Source of the DNA: Candidatus Babeliales bacterium
GTDB taxonomy: Bacteria; Babelota; Babeliae; Babelales; Chromulinivoraceae
Assembly (NCBI GenBank): GCA_018062405.1
Contig: JAGOSF010000001.1
Coordinates: forward strand, 186,001 to 250,000
Direction: 5' to 3'
Length of the DNA: 64,000 nucleotides
Shown here: positions 7,995-16,277 of the stretch, in pieces
Layout of the letters: each line of letters opens with the position of its first letter
Position numbering within the stretch: the first letter of the stretch is position 1
Program-made: the position numbers and the translations under genes
The notes under the pieces: model-generated
What the model was told of the DNA's origin: nothing
The model's database searches: none
Seen by the model: only the letters and a program-made list of their open reading frames with translations

Positions 7995-10727
7995 TTATAC
8001 TCTACCTATTTTAACTACCGCAAGCTTATCGCTTGATAGAATTTTTTTCACCGCAATTTTTACATCTTCTACGGTAATTTTTTGTAAAGACTCAATACGC
8101 TTTTCAAAATAATCTAACGGTAAGTTATATTTTTTCAAAAACAAAAACGTTGAAGCTTTGCTTGTATTCGTTTCAAATAATTTATCAAAAGAATTTATTA
8201 AGACGCGTTTTGCATCAGAAAGTTCATCTTCTGTTAAATTATCAACACCTTCATCAAACACCTGTAAAAATGCTTTAACTGCTTCGTCGACGCGATCTTG
8301 AGAAACTATTGTTCTTACAAAAATCATACCTGGTTGCTCACCTGCGCCCGACAACAAAGACCCACCACTTGTATAAAACAAACCACTTTGCTGGCGCAAC
8401 TTAAATAAACGCGTACTCATCGAAAACATAACACTACCGCAAAAAATTTGGTCGTATAAAAGAATTTTATCATAATCTTCATGAAATCTATCAACCGACA
8501 ATCCGGCAAAAGCCAAGACAACTTGATCTCTATTGATAGGCGATAAAACTTCTTGTTTTTCAAGCGCTGTCAAGACTGGGTATTGAAGATCTTCAACAAA
8601 ATCGCCCTGCCAAACACCTAATATTTTTTCTACCAAAGATTGAATGTCACACTCTGCAAGATTGCCAACAAGAACAAGATGCGCTTGTTGTGGTGATATC
8701 ATTTTTTTATAATATTCGATGCAATTTTCTAACGTAACTTCAGCAACACCTTTCTGAGAACCTAATACCACGTTTGCACAAGGGTGATTTTTATAGACTA
8801 AATCTCGAACTAATTTTTCATGAAACTTTGTTGGAGTGTCCCAAAAGTTTTTTAATTCACTTAAACGCTGTTCTTTTACTTTTTCAAATGAAGCTTGCTC
8901 AAAAGAAGCATTGATGAGCATTTCTGCTAATAAATCGAGCCCTTTTTCAAGATCCTGCTTCAACATAATAGTACCAATAGAACCTGGTGCTACAGAAAAT
9001 GAAATTCCATACGACTCAGCTTGCTCAACAAAATCTTGGCCTGGATAATTTTTTGTACCTTCTAATAACATTTCACTGACAATAGCTCCAATGCCTTGTA
9101 AAGCATCGTCGTCATAAGTATGATTTGCTTTCATCAATAATTGACAGGCTACCGTGTCAACTGCATCGCTATGAAACCATGACAACTCAAGACCATTATC
9201 TAAGATCACAGAAGTTGGCTTACTATAATTAAACATAGCTTTATCGTTCACGGAAACAGTGTAAACATAAGAACCGCCCTCAACAGCAGATTCTCTTTTT
9301 TTTGCATCTAAAAATAGTTTATCTTCTTGATCTGAAACTTCTTGTAATTTATTAAGCGCTTGTACCTGATTACCTGGAATAGCAAGAATATTACCTTGGT
9401 GGCGAAGCGATGAAATGCAAAAAGTTGCTGCAATCTCTTGTATATTGTTCATCAACTCTTCTGTTGAAATTTTTCCAAAATTACATGAAGCATAAGGGTC
9501 TTGCAGCGCAACAAAATATTTCCCAATAACATTTGCTTGTTCTTGGCTATTTTCTAGCATTTGCTGATAACTAATTTCTGAAAAACGTCGAGCACGTTGA
9601 ATTTCTTGCAAAGAAAGATTTCCTCGTGCAATATCATCGATTTGGCTTTGAATACAGTCAACAATGCGAGCAATATCTTTTTCATCTTTTGGTAAAAACT
9701 CAACAAAAAATATTTCTTTATCAAACATGTCATAAGAAAAAGCATAGACATCAACAACAAGTTGCAACTCATCCATTAACAATTTATACAACCGAGAACC
9801 TCTGCCATTTGCAAGTGCGTAAGCAAAAACATCAAGCTCAAATTCTTTTTGTTCAACAAGTCCTGGAACGACAAAAGCTACGGTACAAATCGCTTGTTGT
9901 ACATCTCGATAAATATTAATTGTCTTACTTTTAATGTCTTCATTAATATAAAATGATCTTTGATTCCAACCGTTACCTGCAGGAATATTTCCAAACGCTT
10001 GTGTTGCTTTTTCATACACATTGACTGGGTCAACATCACCAACAACAATCAAAGCTGCGTTGTCTGGGGTGTAAAATTTTTTATAAAACGCAAGCAAGGT
10101 ATCTCTATTTACAGTCCAAAGATCTTGCTTAAAACCAATCGTTGAATAATGGTACGGGTGTGATTCAAAAATATTAGAAATAACAACTTCTTTAAGATTT
10201 CGTGCAAGCTGATCTTTACACATTTTCATTTCTTGAATGACTGCTTTTAATTCAGAATTTAAGTGATCTTGTTGAAATCTACAATTTTCCATGCAGTCTG
10301 CCATCATTGGCAAAACTTTATCCCAATTTGCAACCGGAATGTTATACAAATATCCTGTGTAATCATACCAAGTAAAAGCATTGCAGTTTCCCGATAATTT
10401 TAAAGAAACAAGATCAATATCAGATTCTGTTAAAGTTTCTGTGCCTTTAAAAATCATGTGTTCAATAAAATGAGCTATGCCGCGCTCACCTTCAACTTCG
10501 TCTTTTGATCCAACATTGTACCACAGTTGAACCGAAACTGTTGCTGCATCTTTTTTAGGACAAACAATAACTTTCAAGCCATTGTCTAACGTAAAAACCT
10601 TTATATGACTACTTTGAGTTGATAGATCTTGACCTTGGCCATCAAGCTCAACATTTGCCCATACATCAAAAGATCCTAAAACAACAAAAATTGTTGCTAA
10701 ACTTATTTTTAAAAACTTACTTTTCAT
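7995..10727 (-). CDS. M16 family zinc metallopeptidase, paralogue 2
   Basis: The protein has 910 residues. A signal peptide (MKSKFLKISL... to about Ala24) precedes the catalytic half with H86-F-I-E-H90 and a conserved NSELKAVIQE segment that supplies the third zinc ligand. The C-terminal half keeps the TRLFKLRQQSGLFY motif. The C-terminal ~70 residues, ending in SSDKLAVVKIGRV, are nearly the same as in paralogues 3-5, while the middle is clearly diverged. It lies 38 bases downstream of paralogue 3 with no terminator visible, so it is probably in the same transcript. The predicted role is extracytoplasmic peptide degradation; the substrate is unknown. Confidence 0.92.
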   Translation of the reverse strand: MKSKFLKISLATIFVVLGSFDVWANVELDGQGQDLSTQSSHIKVFTLDNGLKVIVCPKKDAATVSVQLWYNVGSKDEVEGERGIAHFIEHMIFKGTETLTESDIDLVSLKLSGNCNAFTWYDYTGYLYNIPVANWDKVLPMMADCMENCRFQQDHLNSELKAVIQEMKMCKDQLARNLKEVVISNIFESHPYHYSTIGFKQDLWTVNRDTLLAFYKKFYTPDNAALIVVGDVDPVNVYEKATQAFGNIPAGNGWNQRSFYINEDIKSKTINIYRDVQQAICTVAFVVPGLVEQKEFELDVFAYALANGRGSRLYKLLMDELQLVVDVYAFSYDMFDKEIFFVEFLPKDEKDIARIVDCIQSQIDDIARGNLSLQEIQRARRFSEISYQQMLENSQEQANVIGKYFVALQDPYASCNFGKISTEELMNNIQEIAATFCISSLRHQGNILAIPGNQVQALNKLQEVSDQEDKLFLDAKKRESAVEGGSYVYTVSVNDKAMFNYSKPTSVILDNGLELSWFHSDAVDTVACQLLMKANHTYDDDALQGIGAIVSEMLLEGTKNYPGQDFVEQAESYGISFSVAPGSIGTIMLKQDLEKGLDLLAEMLINASFEQASFEKVKEQRLSELKNFWDTPTKFHEKLVRDLVYKNHPCANVVLGSQKGVAEVTLENCIEYYKKMISPQQAHLVLVGNLAECDIQSLVEKILGVWQGDFVEDLQYPVLTALEKQEVLSPINRDQVVLAFAGLSVDRFHEDYDKILLYDQIFCGSVMFSMSTRLFKLRQQSGLFYTSGGSLLSGAGEQPGMIFVRTIVSQDRVDEAVKAFLQVFDEGVDNLTEDELSDAKRVLINSFDKLFETNTSKASTFLFLKKYNLPLDYFEKRIESLQKITVEDVKIAVKKILSSDKLAVVKIGRV

Positions 10728-10765
10728 CTCTTAATCCCTTTTTTTATAAACTCAAGATTTATTTT

Positions 10766-13495
10766 TTATTGTCGACCGATTTTAATCACTGCAAGCTTAT
10801 CGCTTGATAGAATTTTTTTTACCGCAATTTTTACATCTTCCAGCGTAATATTTTTTAAAGCTGCAATTCGTTGCTCAAAATAATCATCTGATAAATTATA
10901 TTTTTTCAAAAATAAAAATGTTGAAGCTTTGCTTGTGTTCGTTTCAAAATTAAGCGCACAAGAATTTATAATCGTTCTTCTTGCTTCATCAAGTTCTTCT
11001 TGTGAAAAACTATCAATAGCTTCATCAAGAAGTTTAACGAATGCATTTTGAGCTTCTTGCGTTCTATCTTTCGAAACAATCGTACGTATAGAAATCATAC
11101 CTGGTTGATCTGTTGCACCAGCAAGTAAAGATCCTCCAACAGTATAAAACAGTCCACTTTGTTGTCGTAATTGAAACAGACGAGTATTCATAGAACCCAT
11201 AACACTGCCGGTCAAAATTTGATCAAACAAAAGAACCTTATCATAATCTTTATGCATGCGATCGATTGAAAGACCTGCAAAAGCAAGAACAACTTGATCT
11301 CTATTTGCGTATGTTACAAACTCTTCTTTTTCTAAAGTAGTTAAAGATGGATACTTAATATCTTCAATAACAGGCCCCTGCCATTGACCTATTGTTTTTT
11401 CTATCAAATCTTCGATATTACTATTTTCTAAATTGCCGACAATCACACAATAGGCTTTTTGCGGCGTCATCATATTTCGATAAAAATCTCTACAATCTTC
11501 TACGGTAATTGCAGCAATGCCATCTTTGCTTCCTAATGGAATTTTACTATATGGATGATTTTTATACACAATATCACGCGCTAATTTATCACGAAATAAA
11601 GTTGGCGCATCCCAATATTGCTTGAGATCAACTAAAGCTTTTTCTTTCATCTTTTCAAGTGTTAACTGCTCTAAAGTTGCTTGCGTTAACATTTCAGTCA
11701 TCAACGAAAGTGCTTTTTCTATATCTTGTTGTAAGCAAATGAGAGAAATAAATCCAGACTGGACAGAGCAGGACATGCCAAAATTATCAAGCTCATCGTT
11801 AAAAAGTTTGCCTGGATAATTCTGAGTTCCTTCCACCATCATACGACTAACAACAGAACTCAAACCTTCTAAACCAGCAGGATCATACAAATGATTTGCT
11901 TTTAGTTCGATCTGTATTTCAATAAAATCAATTGATTGATTGTGAGACCAGATCAACTCCATTCCATTATCTAACTTTTTATTTTGCGCTGTTTGACCAC
12001 GAAACTCTTTGTCTTTATTAAGCTCAACGGTAGGAGCATAGCGCACAGGTTCAACAAGAGCGTCTCGCGTTTTTAAACCTAAGAAATAACTATCTTGCTG
12101 ATCTGATTTTTCTTGCAATTGTTGCAACACGTTTTCATATTTCCCAGGAATAGGTAAAATTCGACCTTGATGACAATGAACAGCTGTGCAATATTGCGCT
12201 GTAAAAATTTTTAATTTTTCAGCAAGTTGTTGAATCGAATCATTTTTTCCATAATGAAGCGTATAAAAAGGATCCTTCATAGCAATATATGCTTTACCAA
12301 TTTTATAAGCTTGATCTCGAGAGTTTTGTAAAGTCTGTTGATATGAAAGTTGCGCAAATCGTTGCGCTCTTGCAACTTCTTTTTCAGTCAAGCCACCCTG
12401 CGCAATATCATCAATTTGCTCTTGAATATAACGAACAATCAGATCTATATCTTGCTGTGACTTTGGACTAAAATCGATCCAAAATAACGTGTACTCAAAA
12501 AGATCTATAGCTTCTGCATTTACTCCAGTTACCAATTGTAAATCATCAACCAATAATCGATAAAGGCGTGATCCTTTTCCTTCTGCAAGAGCATAACCTA
12601 ACACTTCTAAGTCAAACTGATTTCCAGTCATAAATCCTGGAGCCATATAAACCATAGAACATTTTGGTTGAGCTACTTTACGATACAAGGATATAACCTT
12701 TGTTTTTATATCTTCGTTAACATAAAACGGCTCTTCGTTCCAGCCACAACCTGCAGGAATCGATTCAAATTCTTTTTTGATGCTTTCATAAACTTCTGTT
12801 GGATTAACGTCACCAACAACAACCATGACTGCATTGTCTGGTGTATAATATTTTTTATAAAAAGCTTCTAAAGTATCTCGAGAGACAGACCATAAATCTT
12901 GTTTATAGCCTATAATTGGATAATGATACGGATGTGATTCAAATAAATTTGTAATCATCTCAAACCACATAGACCGAGTGTAATTATCACGATTCATCTT
13001 AAGCTCTTGAATCACGGCTTTCATTTCAGAATTTAAATGCTCTTGTTTAAACGTACAATTTTGCATGCAGTCTGCCATAATTGGTAAAACTTTATCCCAA
13101 TTTGCAACAGGAAGATTAAACAAATAGCCCGTATAATCATATCCTGTAAAGGCATTACAGTAACCAGACAATTTACTTGTCACGGCAGCAATGTCAGACT
13201 CTGACAACATTGCAGTTCCTTTAAAAATCATATGTTCAATTAAATGAGCAATCCCTCGTTCGCCATCCTTTTCATGCTTTGAACCAACATTGTACCATAA
13301 TTGAACTGAAACAATTGAAGCATCTTTTTTAGGGCAAACAATAATTTTTAAACCATTTTCTAAAGTAAAAACATTGATCTTGTCATCTTGAATAACGCTT
13401 TCTGCACCTCCATCAACATCAAAGTTTGACAATAAGCATGATCCTATAACAACAAAAAATGTTGCTAAACTTATTTTTAAAAAATTATTTTTCAT
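10766..13495 (-). CDS. M16 family zinc metallopeptidase, paralogue 3
   Basis: From the ATG at 13495 (AAAGGGTG upstream) the product has 909 residues; an in-frame ATG at 13513 lacks an SD. The signal peptide is followed by the zinc motif H84-L-I-E87-H88. Here Leu replaces the Phe of paralogues 1, 2 and 4, a change shared with paralogue 5. The whole protein is strikingly close to paralogue 5, with long blocks identical at the DNA level (for example 10771-11030 against 16283-16540), yet its first ~45 codons match paralogue 4 instead. That mosaic points to recent duplication plus gene conversion. The C-terminal M16 half is intact. Confidence 0.92.
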   Translation of the reverse strand: MKNNFLKISLATFFVVIGSCLLSNFDVDGGAESVIQDDKINVFTLENGLKIIVCPKKDASIVSVQLWYNVGSKHEKDGERGIAHLIEHMIFKGTAMLSESDIAAVTSKLSGYCNAFTGYDYTGYLFNLPVANWDKVLPIMADCMQNCTFKQEHLNSEMKAVIQELKMNRDNYTRSMWFEMITNLFESHPYHYPIIGYKQDLWSVSRDTLEAFYKKYYTPDNAVMVVVGDVNPTEVYESIKKEFESIPAGCGWNEEPFYVNEDIKTKVISLYRKVAQPKCSMVYMAPGFMTGNQFDLEVLGYALAEGKGSRLYRLLVDDLQLVTGVNAEAIDLFEYTLFWIDFSPKSQQDIDLIVRYIQEQIDDIAQGGLTEKEVARAQRFAQLSYQQTLQNSRDQAYKIGKAYIAMKDPFYTLHYGKNDSIQQLAEKLKIFTAQYCTAVHCHQGRILPIPGKYENVLQQLQEKSDQQDSYFLGLKTRDALVEPVRYAPTVELNKDKEFRGQTAQNKKLDNGMELIWSHNQSIDFIEIQIELKANHLYDPAGLEGLSSVVSRMMVEGTQNYPGKLFNDELDNFGMSCSVQSGFISLICLQQDIEKALSLMTEMLTQATLEQLTLEKMKEKALVDLKQYWDAPTLFRDKLARDIVYKNHPYSKIPLGSKDGIAAITVEDCRDFYRNMMTPQKAYCVIVGNLENSNIEDLIEKTIGQWQGPVIEDIKYPSLTTLEKEEFVTYANRDQVVLAFAGLSIDRMHKDYDKVLLFDQILTGSVMGSMNTRLFQLRQQSGLFYTVGGSLLAGATDQPGMISIRTIVSKDRTQEAQNAFVKLLDEAIDSFSQEELDEARRTIINSCALNFETNTSKASTFLFLKKYNLSDDYFEQRIAALKNITLEDVKIAVKKILSSDKLAVIKIGRQ

Positions 13496-13521
13496 ATCTT
13501 CACCCTTTTTCATTGTACTTT

Positions 13522-16251
13522 TTAAACTCTGCCGATTTTAATAACTGCAAGCTTATCGCTTGATAGAATTTTTTTCACCGCAATTTTTACGTCTTCTACC
13601 GTAATATTTTTTAAAGCTGCAATTCGTTGCTCAAAATAATCAGCAGACAAATTATACTTCTTTAAAAATAAAAACGTTGAAGCTTTGCTTGTATTCGTTT
13701 CAAATTTTAAAACAAAAGAATGTATAATTGCTTTTTTTGCTCGCTCAAATTCTTCGGACGTCATCGTATCTATTGCATGATCAAGCTCATATAAAATAGC
13801 CTTTTCTGCTTCTGCCAGGCGATCGTTAGAAACAATTGTTTTAATCATAATCATACCTGGTTGCTCATTTGCACCATACAACAATGAACCTGAAATTGTA
13901 TAAAACAAACCACTTCGTTGACGCAAATCAAATAATCGAGAACCTATAGGCATTCTTAAAGCTGCGCCAATTAAAATCTGATCAAAAATAAATAATTTAT
14001 CATAATCTTCATGCATAGCATCAACAGAAGATCCAGCAAATATAAGAGTTGTTTGATCTCTGTTTATTGAGTACAAAACTTCTTGTTGTTGTATTGCTTC
14101 TAATTTTGGATAAGAAGAATCTTGAACTTGAAGACCCTGCCAATCGCCCATAATTTTTTGAACAATATCACAACTCGATTGTTCTTCAATACTTCCAACA
14201 GCAACAAAATAAGCTTTATTTGGAGTGATTAGTTGTGTATAAAAATGGACACAATCTTCAAGTGAAATTTTATCTAAACCTTCTTGAGATCCTAACATTT
14301 CTTTGCTGTATGGATGGCCAGCATAAACAAGGTTACCTGCTAATTGCAAACCAAACTCTCCTGGAGTATCCCAAAATTTTTGCAGCTGAGATTTTGCAAC
14401 TTTTTTAATTTTATCAAATGAAGATTGTTCAAAACTTGCTTCGGTCAAAACCTCTTTCAATAAAGAAACTGCTTTTTCAAAGTCTTGCTTTAAACAAATA
14501 ATCGAAATAAAACCAGGCTTAATAGTATACGCCATGCCATACGCATCAAATTCATCTGAAAGAGCTTTTCCTGGATAGTTACGCGAACCTTCTAGCATCA
14601 TCAAGCTCACAATATTACTTAAGCCTTCTAATCCAACTGGATCACAATAATGATTTGCTTTGAAATCAAATTGTAGCTCAACAAAGTCAACTGACTTGTT
14701 ATTAAACCACACAAACTCCAAACCATTTTCCAGTCTTATACTTTTTGAATCAGTAAAATTAAATGATTTTTTATCACACACCTCAACGGTGTTTGCGTAT
14801 CGAGGCCCCTCAACAGAAGTTTCTCGTATTTTTAAATTTAAAAAATGAGTATCCTGTTCATCAGATTTTTGCTGCAATTCTGTTAATAAAGCCTGTCCTT
14901 GAACGTCAACAGGAAGAATTCTACCTTCATTGCGATAAAACTTTGTGCAATGTTTTGCAGCAAGCAATCGTATGTTTTCAGACAACTTTTCCAGGCTTGT
15001 GTTTCCATAAGAAAAAATATAATACGGATCTTGTTGTGCTAAAAAAGCTTTTCCAATCGCATAAGCTTGTAGTTGAGAATTTTGTAATTTTTGTCCATGT
15101 TCAAGAAGAGCAGATCGCTGAGCTCTTATAATTTCTTTTTCAGTCACTCCATTCTGAGCAATGTCATCAAGCTGCTCTTGTATATATTGAACAATTTTTT
15201 CAATATCCTGCTCTTGCTTTGGAGCAAACTCAATAAAAAAAACATCTTGCTCAAAAAGTTGTCCAGAAAAAGCATTTACCTGAGTTACCAATTCCAAATC
15301 ATCAACTAATAATTTGTGAAATCGAGATCCCTTCCCTCGCGCTAAAACATACGAAAAAACCTCTAAGTCAAACGTGTTGCCATCTTTAAAGCCTGGCACC
15401 AAGAACGTAACAAGGCCTGTAGCTTGTTGAACTGGGCGATGCAAAGAAATTTTCTTTGTTTTAATATCTTCTTTAATATGAAATTGTTCTTGATTCCATC
15501 CGTTACCTGCAGGAATTTTGCCAAACGCTTGTTCTATTTTATCATGCACATCTTGTGGATTAATATCTCCAACAACAACCATAACAGCGTTGTCTGGGGT
15601 GTAATATTTTTTATAAAAAGCAAGCAAAGTATCTCGAGTTAAGGACCATAAATCTTGCTTACAACCAATCGTAGAATAATGATAAGGATGAGCTTGGAAC
15701 ATATGAGAAATCATATCAATATATAAATATCTACCATATTCATCTTTTCTCATTTTCATTTCTTGAATAACAGCTTTTAATTCAGAATTTAAATGATCCT
15801 GCTTAAACCCACAATTTTGCATACAATCCGCCATGACAGGCAAGACTTTATCCCAGTTTTCAATAGGGATGTTAAATAAATATCCAGTGTAATCATACCA
15901 GGTAAAAGCGTTACAACTTCCTGATAATTTAGTTGTAACACAATCAATGTCAGATTCTGTTAAGGTATCTGTTCCTTTAAAAATCATATGTTCAATAAAA
16001 TGAGCAATGCCTCTTTCCCCATCCTTTTCATGCTTTGAACCAACATTGTACCACAGTTGAATCGAAACCGTTGCTGCATCTTTTTTAGGACAAACAATAA
16101 TTTTTAAACCATTGTCTAAAGTGAAAACACTGATCTTCTCATCTTGAATAAAGCTTTCTGCACCTCCATCAACATCAAAGTTTGACAATAAGTACGATCC
16201 TATAACAACAAAAAATGTTGCTAAACTTATTTTTAAAAAATTATTTTTCAT
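13522..16251 (-). CDS. M16 family zinc metallopeptidase, paralogue 4
   Basis: The start is at ATG 16251 after the same AAAGGGTG site as paralogue 3; the first 19 codons of the two genes encode identical residues. The product has 909 residues, with a signal peptide, H84-F-I-E87-H88 in the catalytic half, and SRLFDLRQRSGLFY in the second half. The centre and the C-terminal half diverge from paralogues 3 and 5, so cleavage preference probably differs. Its start is 26 bases from the stop of paralogue 5, which supports one polycistronic message. The function is inferred from the family only. Confidence 0.92.
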   Translation of the reverse strand: MKNNFLKISLATFFVVIGSYLLSNFDVDGGAESFIQDEKISVFTLDNGLKIIVCPKKDAATVSIQLWYNVGSKHEKDGERGIAHFIEHMIFKGTDTLTESDIDCVTTKLSGSCNAFTWYDYTGYLFNIPIENWDKVLPVMADCMQNCGFKQDHLNSELKAVIQEMKMRKDEYGRYLYIDMISHMFQAHPYHYSTIGCKQDLWSLTRDTLLAFYKKYYTPDNAVMVVVGDINPQDVHDKIEQAFGKIPAGNGWNQEQFHIKEDIKTKKISLHRPVQQATGLVTFLVPGFKDGNTFDLEVFSYVLARGKGSRFHKLLVDDLELVTQVNAFSGQLFEQDVFFIEFAPKQEQDIEKIVQYIQEQLDDIAQNGVTEKEIIRAQRSALLEHGQKLQNSQLQAYAIGKAFLAQQDPYYIFSYGNTSLEKLSENIRLLAAKHCTKFYRNEGRILPVDVQGQALLTELQQKSDEQDTHFLNLKIRETSVEGPRYANTVEVCDKKSFNFTDSKSIRLENGLEFVWFNNKSVDFVELQFDFKANHYCDPVGLEGLSNIVSLMMLEGSRNYPGKALSDEFDAYGMAYTIKPGFISIICLKQDFEKAVSLLKEVLTEASFEQSSFDKIKKVAKSQLQKFWDTPGEFGLQLAGNLVYAGHPYSKEMLGSQEGLDKISLEDCVHFYTQLITPNKAYFVAVGSIEEQSSCDIVQKIMGDWQGLQVQDSSYPKLEAIQQQEVLYSINRDQTTLIFAGSSVDAMHEDYDKLFIFDQILIGAALRMPIGSRLFDLRQRSGLFYTISGSLLYGANEQPGMIMIKTIVSNDRLAEAEKAILYELDHAIDTMTSEEFERAKKAIIHSFVLKFETNTSKASTFLFLKKYNLSADYFEQRIAALKNITVEDVKIAVKKILSSDKLAVIKIGRV

Positions 16252-16277
16252 ATCTTCACCCTTTTTCATTGTCCTTT